A stretch of 64,000 nt of DNA, taken from assembly GCA_045123075.1 (NCBI GenBank), contig JBGVIJ010000016.1, positions 1 to 64,000 on the forward strand, in the 5' to 3' direction. Below are positions 1 through 8,247 of the stretch, piece after piece. The stretch comes from JAHHUH01 sp045123075 (lineage in GTDB: Bacteria; Bacillota; Negativicutes; Acidaminococcales; Acidaminococcaceae). Under the pieces are notes generated by a model that was not told the DNA's origin, did no database searches, and saw nothing but the letters and a program-made list of their open reading frames with translations. Both the position numbers and the translations under genes were made by a program. How positions within the stretch are numbered: position 1 is the first letter of the stretch; the number at the start of each line of letters is the position of its first letter.

Positions 1-320
1 TCTTGCAAAGTTGCCATTTCTTCGTCAGTAGTAGCAACAACCAAGGAACCAGTCCATTTAATATCTAAATCCAGTTCTCTTTCCAATTGATGATACAATC
101 TATTACCGCGTACATTGGTAATAGCTTTAAGGCTACCGGTAGGAGCGTCAAAGCCAGCGTGCAAAATAGCACTGTTTGCTTTAGTAGTACCCAAAGAAAC
201 GTCAGGCTCTTTTTCTACCAAAACGCATTGTAAATCATATTTGGAAAGCTCACGTAAAATAGCAGTACCGACAATACCGCCGCCGATAACGACAACGTCA
301 GCAGATTTTACAAATTCCAT
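1..320 (-). CDS. FAD-dependent oxidoreductase (GlpA/LhgO-like), N-terminal part
   Basis: This is the first 106 residues of a protein that runs off the left edge. The N-terminus carries a Rossmann dinucleotide-binding fingerprint (VVVIGGGIVGTAILREL) followed by an acidic residue at the end of the second strand (VLVEKE), as in FAD-binding DAO-family enzymes. The stretch GTTKANSAILHAGFDA is typical of the glycerol-3-phosphate dehydrogenase / L-2-hydroxyglutarate oxidase group, which oxidise 2-hydroxy acids or glycerol-3-phosphate. The ATG at 318-320 is preceded by the purine-rich AGGAAGTGAAGGA. Two tandem terminator hairpins separate it from the cold-shock gene upstream. The substrate cannot be decided from this fragment. 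Confidence 0.8.
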   Translation of the reverse strand, partial: MEFVKSADVVVIGGGIVGTAILRELSKYDLQCVLVEKEPDVSLGTTKANSAILHAGFDAPTGSLKAITNVRGNRLYHQLERELDLDIKWTGSLVVATTDEEMATLQ

Positions 321-383
321 TCCTTCACTTCCTCACTGAATTTTAAAAATAATTATGCACTTTCATTCTAACACAAAACATAT

Positions 384-412
384 AAAAAAAGAACTGTCTT
401 ATACAGTTCTTT
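384..412 (-). terminator. Rho-independent terminator
   Basis: A ten-base inverted repeat (388-397 with 403-412) is followed on the minus strand by a run of seven T. It is the second of two hairpins between the cold-shock gene and the FAD oxidoreductase. Confidence 0.7.
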
Positions 413-437
413 GCCACAAATATTTCAAATTTAAAAG

Positions 438-468
438 TAAAAACGCTGCCAAATGTTTAGCAGCGTTT
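438..468 (-). terminator. Rho-independent terminator of the cold-shock gene
   Basis: A nine-base stem (AAACGCTGC at 441-449 with its complement at 460-468) is followed on the minus strand by a T-rich tract. It lies 45 bases after the cold-shock gene stop. Confidence 0.8.
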
Positions 469-513
469 AAACCTACTACAAAAGATTGGGTAATGCTCAG
501 TTTAAAGCAACGG

Positions 514-711
514 TTACAACGGAATCACATTAATAGCATGACTTCCCAACGCACCTTGAACAATCTCGAATCTTACATCGCGACCTTCAAGTAAAGTTTT
601 AAAGCCTCTCATTCTGATTGCGGAATAGTGAACGAATACGTCATTACCATCACCGCAATCAATAAAGCCATAACCCTTTTCAGCGTTGAACCACTTTACT
701 TTTCCGATCAT
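514..711 (-). CDS. csp: cold-shock protein, CspA family
   Basis: This 65-residue protein is a single cold-shock domain that binds single-stranded nucleic acid and acts as an RNA chaperone. It opens with IGKVKWFNAEKGYGFI, containing RNP1 (KGYGFI, about residues 12-17), and RNP2 follows as VFVHY (25-29). The length is standard for the family. A longer reading frame exists upstream, but the ATG at 709-711 follows GGAGGAGGGAAAGTG, so the shorter start is preferred. It is monocistronic, with its own promoter (767-795) and terminator. The leader of roughly 50 bases can form a small GAAG/CTTC hairpin; long leaders are common for csp genes. Confidence 0.95.
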   Translation of the reverse strand: MIGKVKWFNAEKGYGFIDCGDGNDVFVHYSAIRMRGFKTLLEGRDVRFEIVQGALGSHAINVIPL

Positions 712-766
712 CACTTTCCCTCCTCCGTTATTCCGACATACGAAGCTGTATCCCAACTTCGCCTAC

Positions 767-795
767 ATTATAAATCAATCATTTAATTAATGCAA
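767..795 (-). promoter_or_regulatory. sigma-A-type promoter of the cold-shock gene
   Basis: On the minus strand TTGCAT (790-795) and TATAAT (767-772) are separated by 17 bases. Confidence 0.75.
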
Positions 796-848
796 GAGAG
801 TTTTTTAAAATTATCTACAAAAGATTTTAAAATTATCTCTTAACACAC

Positions 849-880
849 AAAAACGGACTAACCTTGCGGCTAGTCCGTTT
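849..880 (-). terminator. Rho-independent terminator after gyrA
   Basis: The stem ACGGACTA/TAGTCCGT (853-860 with 871-878) is followed by TTTTTG on the minus strand. It begins only a few bases beyond the gyrA stop codon. Confidence 0.85.
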
Positions 881-885
881 ATTTT

Positions 886-3333
886 TTATTCAGCTTCTTC
901 TTCGTGATGAATAGCAGCTAAGGAAACTACTTTATCATCATCGTTCAAGGTCATAAGTTTTACGCCTTGGGTGTTACGGCTGTATTGAGAGATTTGGTCA
1001 ACATCAATGCGGATAATGATACCACCTGCGGTAATCATCATAATTTCTTGTTCCGGATTGATAACACGCATACCTACAACGGTACCGGTTTTTTCGGTAA
1101 TCTTCATATTGATTACGCCTTTACCACCGCGGGTTTGCTTGCGATATTCACTAACAGCAGTGCGTTTGCCCATACCAAGTTCAGTAGCGGTCAGCACTTC
1201 GTATTCTTCGTTAGCAACGCTATCCATGGCAACAACTTCGTCGCCATAGTTCAAGGTAATACCACGCACGCCATGAGCAGTTCTACCCATAGGCCTTACA
1301 TCTTGTTCGTCGAAGCGGATGGCAATACCGTTTCTGGTTGCAATTACGATTTCGCTGTTACCGTCAGTCATTTCTACGCCAATCAAATCTTCGTTGTCAT
1401 CCAAGTTGATGGCAATCAAACCGGTTTTACGAGCACTGTCAAAATCTACGAGATTAGTTTTCTTAACAGTACCTTTGTTGGTTGCCATGAACATGAAGTG
1501 ATCATCCTTAAATTCCTTAACAGGAATAACTGCGGTGATTTTTTCTCCTTGTTCGATGGGAAGCAGGTTGATAATGGCAGTACCTTTAGCAGTGCGTCCT
1601 GCTTCGGGGATTTCATAACCTTTTTGACGGTATACCTTACCTTTATTGGTAAAGAACAAGATATTATGGTGAGTAGTAGAAAGGAACAAGTGCTCAGCGC
1701 AATCATCCGCTTTTTTGCCACTACCACCGGTTTTACCTACGCCACCGCGTTTTTGACTACGGAAGTTATCCAAAGTTTGACGTTTGATATAACCTTGATG
1801 GCTAATGGTAACTACGATATCTTCTTCTGCGATAAGGTCTTCAATGTCCATATCGGAAGTATCGGTAGAAATTTCAGTGCGACGAGCATCGCCAAATTTC
1901 TTTTGTACTAAAAGCAAGTCTTCTTTAATGATGTTCATTACTTTGCTTTCATCAGCCAATACGCTTTCCAACCAGTCGATTTGTTCCATAACATCGATGT
2001 ATTCGTCATCAATTTTCTTACGTTCCAAACCGGTCAAGCGTTGCAGGCGCATATCAAGGATTGCTTGCGCTTGGCGTTGGCTAAGGCTGAATTTTTCCAT
2101 CAAGGAAGTTTTAGCAATATCCGCAGTTGCGCTATTACGAATGGTTTGGATTACTTCGTCAAGATTATCAAGAGCAATTTTCAAACCTTCCAAAATATGA
2201 GCGCGGTCTTGAGCTTTGCCCAATTCGAAGCGGGTACGACGGGTAATAACTTCTTTTTGATGTTCAAGGTAATATTCTAAGATTTGTTTAAGGTTCAAAA
2301 TGCGAGGTTGACCTTTTACAAGGGCAAGCATGATGATACCAAAGGAGCTTTGTAATTGAGTATGTTTGTAAAGTTGGTTAAGGATTACGTCAGGTACTAC
2401 ATCGCTCTTAAGTTCGATAACGATGCGCATACCTCTACGGTCAGATTCATCGCGTAAATCGGTAATGCCTTCTACAACACCATCTTTAACAAGTTGGGCA
2501 ATACTTTCAATCAAGCGTGCTTTATTTACTTGATATGGAATTTCACTTACAACAATGCGGTTTTTGCCTTTTTGCATAGGCTCGATTTCAGCCTTAGCAC
2601 GAATCTTCACAACACCACGACCGGTATTATAAGCACTACGAATACCATCAGTACCTAAAATTGCAGCCCCGGTGGGGAAGTCAGGGCCTTTAATAGCAGT
2701 CATCAATTGGGGGATTTCCGCATCAGGATTATCAATAAGCATTACAAGGCCATTAACAACTTCGCTCAAATTGTGCGGAGGAATGTTAGTAGCCATACCT
2801 ACTGCGATACCAGCACTGCCGTTAATTAAAAGGGCAGGAACTTTAGAAGGAAGTACGCTGGGTTCTTTTAAGGATTCGTCGTAGTTGGGGCCAAAGTCAA
2901 CGGTTTCTTTTTCGATGTCTTCAAGCATCATTTCTGCAATTTTCGCCATACGAACTTCTGTATAACGCATTGCAGCAGCGCCGTCGCCGTCCACACTACC
3001 AAAGTTACCATGACCATCTACCATTAAGTAACGGGTAGAGAAGTCTTGCGCCAAACGAACGATAGCTTCATAAACGGAAGAATCGCCGTGAGGATGATAC
3101 TTACCTAAAACTTCGCCGACGATACGTGCAGATTTTTTGTAAGGCTTGTTAGAAGCCATGCCTGCTTCGTGCATAGCATATAAAATTCTGCGGTGAACAG
3201 GTTTCAAACCGTCGCGAACATCAGGCAAAGCACGTTGAATGATAACGCTCATTGCATAGTCAATGTAAGACTTTTGCATTTCATCTTCAATATAAACCGG
3301 TAGAATTTTGCCAGTAGTATTTTCTAAATCCAC
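886..3333 (-). CDS. gyrA: DNA gyrase subunit A
   Basis: GyrA is the DNA-breakage and wrapping subunit of gyrase, which introduces negative supercoils as an A2B2 complex. The N-terminal region (GKILPVYIEDEM, then DYAMSVI) is canonical. The catalytic tyrosine is Y124 in AAMRYTE. The quinolone-determining region reads GKYHPHGDSSVYE, so the usual serine (S85) and acidic residue (E89) are both present. The C-terminal beta-pinwheel contains GyrA-box-like motifs QKRGGVG and QTRGGKG, and the protein ends in an acidic tail. I chose the GTG at 3331-3333 because GGGTGAT lies just upstream; a frame extends ten codons further but without a ribosome site. It has its own promoter and is separated from gyrB by three genes, unlike the adjacent gyrB-gyrA pair of Bacillus. 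Confidence 0.97.
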   Translation of the reverse strand: MDLENTTGKILPVYIEDEMQKSYIDYAMSVIIQRALPDVRDGLKPVHRRILYAMHEAGMASNKPYKKSARIVGEVLGKYHPHGDSSVYEAIVRLAQDFSTRYLMVDGHGNFGSVDGDGAAAMRYTEVRMAKIAEMMLEDIEKETVDFGPNYDESLKEPSVLPSKVPALLINGSAGIAVGMATNIPPHNLSEVVNGLVMLIDNPDAEIPQLMTAIKGPDFPTGAAILGTDGIRSAYNTGRGVVKIRAKAEIEPMQKGKNRIVVSEIPYQVNKARLIESIAQLVKDGVVEGITDLRDESDRRGMRIVIELKSDVVPDVILNQLYKHTQLQSSFGIIMLALVKGQPRILNLKQILEYYLEHQKEVITRRTRFELGKAQDRAHILEGLKIALDNLDEVIQTIRNSATADIAKTSLMEKFSLSQRQAQAILDMRLQRLTGLERKKIDDEYIDVMEQIDWLESVLADESKVMNIIKEDLLLVQKKFGDARRTEISTDTSDMDIEDLIAEEDIVVTISHQGYIKRQTLDNFRSQKRGGVGKTGGSGKKADDCAEHLFLSTTHHNILFFTNKGKVYRQKGYEIPEAGRTAKGTAIINLLPIEQGEKITAVIPVKEFKDDHFMFMATNKGTVKKTNLVDFDSARKTGLIAINLDDNEDLIGVEMTDGNSEIVIATRNGIAIRFDEQDVRPMGRTAHGVRGITLNYGDEVVAMDSVANEEYEVLTATELGMGKRTAVSEYRKQTRGGKGVINMKITEKTGTVVGMRVINPEQEIMMITAGGIIIRIDVDQISQYSRNTQGVKLMTLNDDDKVVSLAAIHHEEEAE

Positions 3334-3422
3334 TTTATCACCCTTTACTTTCCACAAAAACACATATTAAAACAAATTATAAATAACGTCTATATTGCGT
3401 AAAAACTAAATTTTAATACTTT

Positions 3423-3451
3423 ATTATACCATATTTTGTAATTTTTTTCAA
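3423..3451 (-). promoter_or_regulatory. promoter of gyrA
   Basis: On the minus strand TTGAAA (3446-3451) and TATAAT (3423-3428) are spaced by 17 bases, about 90 bases before the gyrA start. Confidence 0.8.
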
Positions 3452-3457
3452 AAACCA

Positions 3458-4234
3458 CTATTTGAACAAGATTTCATACACTTGTTTACCAATGAGTACG
3501 CTAGTAACCAAAAGATACAGCGGGCGCACATACGCTGCCCCTTTTTTAATCGCCATTCTAGAACCAACGATTGCACCAAAAATCATGCCAATTGCCATAA
3601 TTACACCGTAGCTCCAAACTACGGAACCACTTAAAGCAAAGGACATTAAAGCGCCAATACCGCTGGCAAAGTTTAAAGCTTTGGCATTACCTGCAGCAGT
3701 AACAAAATCGCAACCTAAAAACAAGAAGCCAAAGATTAAGAAAGAACCAGTACCAGGGCCAAAGAAGCCATCATAAAAACCTAAGCCTAAAGCCATTATT
3801 GCCACGGCAATATATTCTTTAGTACCCAGTTCTTCCTTAGAAGCAACATCGCCCCAATCCTTGCGGAAATAAGTATAAACCGCTACTGCCACAAGCATTA
3901 CTACGATAATATTCTTCATCAATTCTTCCGGCAAAAGGTAAACTACATAAGCACCAACCGCAGAACCTATAAAAGACAGTGGCATAAAATAAAGTGCTAT
4001 TTTGTTAATCTTACCTGCTCGCCAAAAAGAAAGTATACTGGTAAATGCACCTGTAGAAGCAGAAAGCTTATTTGTACCAAGTGCCAAAGGAACGGGCATA
4101 CCTAAAGCCAAAAGTGCAGGAGCAGAAATTAAGCCACCACCACCAACGGTGGAATCAATAAAGCAAGCTACGAAGCCTGCAATTAATAAAAATGCTACTG
4201 TATATAAATTTAGCTCAGCAACAAATTGTTCCAT
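3458..4234 (-). CDS. TSUP/TauE-SafE family membrane permease
   Basis: This 258-residue protein is built of about eight hydrophobic segments with the glycine-rich repeat typical of the TauE/SafE family (IDSTVGGGGLISAPALLALGMP near the N-terminus, and YDGFFGPGTGSF in the second half). Family members export or import sulfite, sulfoacetate or related organic anions at the cytoplasmic membrane. The substrate here cannot be inferred. The ATG at 4234 follows GAGGGGTTTT. It lies 15 bases after thiN and is probably cotranscribed with gyrB-orf-thiN, although neither neighbour has an obvious connection to sulfur transport. Confidence 0.88.
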   Translation of the reverse strand: MEQFVAELNLYTVAFLLIAGFVACFIDSTVGGGGLISAPALLALGMPVPLALGTNKLSASTGAFTSILSFWRAGKINKIALYFMPLSFIGSAVGAYVVYLLPEELMKNIIVVMLVAVAVYTYFRKDWGDVASKEELGTKEYIAVAIMALGLGFYDGFFGPGTGSFLIFGFLFLGCDFVTAAGNAKALNFASGIGALMSFALSGSVVWSYGVIMAIGMIFGAIVGSRMAIKKGAAYVRPLYLLVTSVLIGKQVYEILFK

Positions 4235-4249
4235 AAAACCCCTCTAAAC

Positions 4250-4948
4250 TCATTCTTCAAAACATAAATATAAACCAATCTTTCCTGCAAGACATTCAAA
4301 GGTAACTTCATCTTGAGGAATATTGCTAATAGCGTAAGGGTGCAGTAATTTAAGTTCTGCTTCTTCTAATTCCCATCGCACATTTTTTAAGGTAACCTTG
4401 TTTACTTCACTTAAAGGGAGTAGGGACAAAGCTTTTACTTTTTTATGTAGGCAAAGCTTTACTGCTTCACCGGCAGTTACTAAAAGCATTGCTTCCTTTT
4501 CATCTGCCAAGATAACTTGCGCTTGATGTTTTTCTTTATAACTAAGTAAGGAAAAAACATTGCTATAAAGGTGGTCAAACCTGCCGCCCCATACCCCGGT
4601 ACAGATTAAGTCGCTACCTTCTAAATTTTGTAGAACTAACTGCAAATCTGTATCGTCCTTTTCTACAGGGAAGGTTTCTACCTTAGTTCCAAGTACTTGT
4701 GCTTTTTCGTAAGCTTCTTTAGTACCGCTATCGCAGTCACCAAAGAGGGCAGTAGGTACTAAATTTGCTTTTAAGCAAACTTCGATGCCTTTATCTGCGC
4801 AGTAAAGCTTTTTAGTAGTAGCAACTTCACTAAGCCAAGTAACATTAGGCGTTCTACCGCCTGCAACTACTAATTTTGTTTCATTATATTGTTTAGGTAA
4901 AATTACCTCAGCTGTAAACTGAGGTAATTTAAAAGTCTTAGTATTCAT
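4250..4948 (-). CDS. thiN: thiamine pyrophosphokinase
   Basis: The enzyme transfers pyrophosphate from ATP to thiamine, giving thiamine diphosphate, and so allows use of salvaged thiamine. Family motifs appear in order: CADKGIEVC, then LFGDCDS, then EKDDTDLQLVL, then GVWGGRFDHLYSNV. The length (232 residues) fits. Its start overlaps the stop of the upstream small gene by one base (TAATG), which indicates translational coupling. It complements the de novo thiazole operon at 55.8-58.6 kb. In many Firmicutes thiN sits near ribosome-biogenesis genes instead, so its position behind gyrB is unusual. Confidence 0.93.
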   Translation of the reverse strand: MNTKTFKLPQFTAEVILPKQYNETKLVVAGGRTPNVTWLSEVATTKKLYCADKGIEVCLKANLVPTALFGDCDSGTKEAYEKAQVLGTKVETFPVEKDDTDLQLVLQNLEGSDLICTGVWGGRFDHLYSNVFSLLSYKEKHQAQVILADEKEAMLLVTAGEAVKLCLHKKVKALSLLPLSEVNKVTLKNVRWELEEAELKLLHPYAISNIPQDEVTFECLAGKIGLYLCFEE

Positions 4949-5250
4949 TATTTACTTTTCGCAACAGGCTTAATGACAATTTGTCCGCCTTCTTTTAAAA
5001 CTTTCCAAGTGCAATCGCCGTTTTTATTTTTCAACCATTCCATGCTGATTTCCAAAAGGAAACGGTTTAAACGTTCTTGAGCATCTTGGGGAAGCAACAG
5101 CTCTTTTTTCGCAGGAGCAGGAGCTTTTGCTTTAAGTTTTATTCTTGCGGTGGTTTTTTCTTCAGAATAGATACCGTTTTCAAAGGAAAGTTCTTCACTA
5201 AAACCCTTCAACATATCTTCATCAGAAAGATTTTTTCTAATTTTAGCCAT
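4948..5250 (-). CDS. hypothetical protein between gyrB and thiN
   Basis: This is a 100-residue, highly charged soluble protein with no family that I recognise. The N-terminal third is rich in acidic and lysine residues (MAKIRKNLSDEDML), the middle is a lysine/alanine/proline linker (KLKAKAPAPAKKE), and the C-terminus has a compact region with ERLNRFLLEISMEWL and a short beta-rich tail. The ATG at 5248-5250 follows GTGAGGTTAAATAAA. The gene starts 18 bases after gyrB and overlaps thiN by one base, so it is cotranscribed with both. No function is assigned. Confidence 0.75.
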   Translation of the reverse strand: MAKIRKNLSDEDMLKGFSEELSFENGIYSEEKTTARIKLKAKAPAPAKKELLLPQDAQERLNRFLLEISMEWLKNKNGDCTWKVLKEGGQIVIKPVAKSK

Positions 5251-5268
5251 TTTATTTAACCTCACAAA

Positions 5269-7206
5269 TTACAAGTCTAAGTTACGAACTTTACGTGCGT
5301 TTTCTTCAATAAATTGACGGCGCGGTTCTACTTTATCGCCCATCAAAATGGAGAAGATTTTGTCTGCTTCTGCAGCGTCTTCCAATTGAACTTGCAAAAT
5401 GGTACGGTCTTCCGGATTCATGGTAGTTTCCCACAATTGTTCCGGATTCATTTCACCTAAACCTTTATAGCGTTGAATGTAGGGGTTGCTGTCGCGACCT
5501 ACTTCATCCAAAACATTTTGCAGTTCTTCGTCACTGTAAGCATACAAGTGTTTTTGACCTTTGCGTACCAAATAGAGAGGGGGTTGTGCAATAAATACAT
5601 GGCCTTCTCTAATCAAAGGTTGCATATAACGATAGAAGAAAGTCAACAGCAAGGTACGAATGTGAGCGCCGTCGACGTCGGCATCGGTCATGATAATGAT
5701 TTTGCCGTAACGAGCTTTGTTAATATCAAAGTCATCACCAATACCACAACCAAAAGCAGTAATCATATTACGGATTTCTTCACTGCTCAAAATTTTATCA
5801 AGACGAGCTTTTTCTACGTTTAAGATTTTACCACGCAAGGGGAGAATAGCTTGGAACTTACGGTCACGACCTTGTTTAGCACTGCCACCTGCGGAATCAC
5901 CTTCGACAAGATAAATTTCAGTTTCAGAAGCATCTTTGCTTTGGCAATCTGCAAGTTTGCCAGGCAAGCTACTAACTTCCAGCGCATTTTTACGACGGGT
6001 AAGCTCACGTGCTTTACGTGCTGCCATACGAGCGCGGGCAGAAATGATGGATTTTTCAACAATCTTTTTAGCAATGGAAGGATTTTCTTCCATAAATTCA
6101 GTCAATGCATCGCCAACTAAATTATCAACGATGGGCATAACTTCGCTGTTGCCCAATTTAATTTTAGTTTGGGATTCAAATTGGGGATTAGGAATCTTTA
6201 AGCTGATTACTGCGGTCAAACCTTCGCGCACGTCTTCACCGCTTAAAGCATCTTCATTTTCTTTCAAAAGATTATTTTTACGAGCATAACCATTGATAGT
6301 TCTGGTCAATGCTTTACGGAAACCACTTAAATGGGTACCGCCTTCTTCAGTGTTAATGTTGTTTACATAAGTAAAGACATTTTCACTGTAGGTATCGCAG
6401 TATTGCATTGCAACTTCTACAATGATACCGTTCTTTTCGCCTTCCAAGTAAATGGGTTCAGCGTTAATTTTATCTTTATTGTTATCAACGTAATTTACGA
6501 ATTCAATGATACCGCCACCAAAGTGGAAGGTTTCAGTTTTACCATCTTCACGTTCATCACTCAAAGTAATAGTAATGCCTTTGTTTAAGAACGCCAACTC
6601 ACGAATACGCATACGCAAAGTTTCGTAGCTGTAAACAAGTTCGGAGAAAATGGTAGCGTCCGGTTTGAAGTGAACGGTAGTACCGGTTTCAGCAGAATCG
6701 CCTTTTACATAAAGTTGGGTAGTAGTTTTGCCTTGTTCAAAAGCAATGCCATAGCATTTACCGCCACGACGAACTTCTACATCCATACATTCAGAAAGTG
6801 CGTTAACGCAGGTTACACCTACGCCGTGCAAACCGCCGGAAACTTTATAACCGCCATCACCAAATTTACCACCAGCGTGGAGAACGGTCATAATAACTTC
6901 AACTGCAGGTTTGCCTTCTTTTTTCATCATATCAACAGGAATACCACGACCATTATCTCGTACGGTAATACTGTTATCAGCGTGAATGATTACACGAATA
7001 TCATCACAATAGCCTGCCAAAGCTTCGTCGATACTGTTATCGACAACTTCATAAACCAAATGATGCAGACCACGAGCAGAGGTACTACCAATATACATTG
7101 CAGGTCTTTTACGTACTGCTTCCAAACCTTCTAAAACGTGAATCTGGTCAGCGCCATATTGGCCATTTACTGTTGTAGCTTCTTCAATATCAATGTTATT
7201 TGCCAT
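5269..7206 (-). CDS. gyrB: DNA gyrase subunit B
   Basis: GyrB is the ATPase subunit of gyrase. The GHKL ATP-binding region shows EVVDNSIDEALAG, DNGRGIPVD and GLHGVGVTCVNALS. The TOPRIM region shows EGDSAGGSAKQGRDR and DADVDGAHI. The C-terminal tail has QRYKGLGEMNPEQLW and ends in ARKVRNLDL. The length of 645 residues is typical of the short Gram-positive form without the 170-residue insertion of enteric GyrB. The ATG follows AGGAGGTACCC. It lies nine bases after remB and is part of the dnaA-to-gyrB minus-strand cluster. Confidence 0.98.
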   Translation of the reverse strand: MANNIDIEEATTVNGQYGADQIHVLEGLEAVRKRPAMYIGSTSARGLHHLVYEVVDNSIDEALAGYCDDIRVIIHADNSITVRDNGRGIPVDMMKKEGKPAVEVIMTVLHAGGKFGDGGYKVSGGLHGVGVTCVNALSECMDVEVRRGGKCYGIAFEQGKTTTQLYVKGDSAETGTTVHFKPDATIFSELVYSYETLRMRIRELAFLNKGITITLSDEREDGKTETFHFGGGIIEFVNYVDNNKDKINAEPIYLEGEKNGIIVEVAMQYCDTYSENVFTYVNNINTEEGGTHLSGFRKALTRTINGYARKNNLLKENEDALSGEDVREGLTAVISLKIPNPQFESQTKIKLGNSEVMPIVDNLVGDALTEFMEENPSIAKKIVEKSIISARARMAARKARELTRRKNALEVSSLPGKLADCQSKDASETEIYLVEGDSAGGSAKQGRDRKFQAILPLRGKILNVEKARLDKILSSEEIRNMITAFGCGIGDDFDINKARYGKIIIMTDADVDGAHIRTLLLTFFYRYMQPLIREGHVFIAQPPLYLVRKGQKHLYAYSDEELQNVLDEVGRDSNPYIQRYKGLGEMNPEQLWETTMNPEDRTILQVQLEDAAEADKIFSILMGDKVEPRRQFIEENARKVRNLDL

Positions 7207-7215
7207 GGGTACCTC

Positions 7216-7485
7216 CTAAAAATTACTATAAACAGAATCAGCGAGGAAATCTTCTTCCACACGCTTCTTTAATGTCAACGCAGAAATTGCTGATAAATAA
7301 ATAGTATCTTCGGTCAAAATGCAACTGGAACAACCTTCGCCCTCAGATAAATCAACAATTTTATATCTATCTCTATATTTTTCTACATAATCTTTGTAAA
7401 TTTCAGATTGTGGGTCACGCAAATTAAAGATTGCGATAATCTCACTATTTTTTACCATGCAATCTGATCCCAGGTGTAAGTACAC
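7216..7485 (-). CDS. remB: RemB/YaaB-like DUF370 protein
   Basis: This 89-residue protein begins MYLHLGSDCMV and continues EIIAIFNLR, the signature of DUF370 proteins of the RemA/RemB group. B. subtilis yaaB (remB) occupies the same place between recF and gyrB and is linked to extracellular-matrix regulation. A small Cys-x2-Cys element (GCSSC) lies in the middle. Its first 41 bases overlap the 3' end of the upstream DciA-like gene in another frame, so the two are probably translationally coupled. The regulatory role in this organism is inferred only by family and synteny. Confidence 0.85.
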   Translation of the reverse strand: MYLHLGSDCMVKNSEIIAIFNLRDPQSEIYKDYVEKYRDRYKIVDLSEGEGCSSCILTEDTIYLSAISALTLKKRVEEDFLADSVYSNF

Positions 7486-8245
7486 TTTGCTTCCTCCGTA
7501 AATGAGCTAACCCATTCTCATAAATTTTTTCGTCTATTTCGCCAGGCTCTTTACCTGTCAAAAACATTACTGCCATTAAACAATCCTTTTCATCAGCACT
7601 GTTTAAGCGTACTCTTTCAAAATAAGTGTTTTTTAAACTATCTTTAACTCTATTGAAAAGAATTCTGTCACATCTAAAGTACTTAGAACATTCTTCGTAC
7701 TTCATCCAAGGCTGCACGTTTAATAGTTCAGCAATCTTACTCATTAAAAGATTTTTCTCTTCACGAGCACACACATCACATAAATGATTATCTGATTGGA
7801 CTATTACTCCACATTTTAAACAAGGTTTAGTATATTCTTTTGCAGCTTCTTCTTCTAAAACTTCTTTTTCTTCCTTACTATACTGGATAATATTACTACC
7901 AGCTTGAAAGTTTAATTTTTTTATAACCAGCTTGCCATCAAGGCAGGCATTTATTTTTTTCAGAAACAGCTCCTTCATCATAAAAAGCTCGTTGGCCAAT
8001 AATGAACTTGCTGTCCTGATTGTTAAAGCATCACCTTTAATTTTATGCACGCAACAATTCTTAGCTAAATGTTCACCACAAATTTCCTGCCAGTTTTGCG
8101 TTAAAAGATATTCTGCAAACTTTTCCTGAGCACCGGGAAATTTAACTTGTCTACCTGTACTTCTACCTTCTTTATCGCGAAGAACAAAACCTGAAGTAAA
8201 CAAGTTCTTTATAATTTTGTCAGGTTTATCAAATTGTTTGTGCAT
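7445..8245 (-). CDS. DUF721 (DciA-like) protein with zinc ribbon
   Basis: The N-terminal 110 residues match the DUF721 pattern: NWQEICGEHLAKNC, a basic GDALTIRTASSLLANEL strand-helix, then helices. DUF721 proteins include DciA, the replicative-helicase operator of bacteria that lack DnaC or DnaI. Residues of about 142-160 form a likely zinc ribbon (CLKCG, then CDVC). The C-terminal 100 residues are helical, of unknown type, with MKYEECSKYFRCDRILFNRV. At 266 residues it is far longer than a minimal DUF721 protein. The gene sits three bases upstream of the recF stop side and overlaps remB by 41 bases, inside the dnaA-dnaN-recF-gyrB cluster, which fits a replication role. The helicase-loading function is inferred. 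Confidence 0.75.
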   Translation of the reverse strand: MHKQFDKPDKIIKNLFTSGFVLRDKEGRSTGRQVKFPGAQEKFAEYLLTQNWQEICGEHLAKNCCVHKIKGDALTIRTASSLLANELFMMKELFLKKINACLDGKLVIKKLNFQAGSNIIQYSKEEKEVLEEEAAKEYTKPCLKCGVIVQSDNHLCDVCAREEKNLLMSKIAELLNVQPWMKYEECSKYFRCDRILFNRVKDSLKNTYFERVRLNSADEKDCLMAVMFLTGKEPGEIDEKIYENGLAHLRRKQSVLTPGIRLHGKK

Positions 8246-8247
8246 AT

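Noticed and set aside
967..1911. 314-codon open frame antisense to gyrA
   Set aside because: It has the same low-complexity composition and no ribosome site, and gyrA is certain on the other strand.
8129..8143. CCGGGAAAT half-match to the Noc-binding site
   Set aside because: It lies within coding sequence and only one half matches the consensus.
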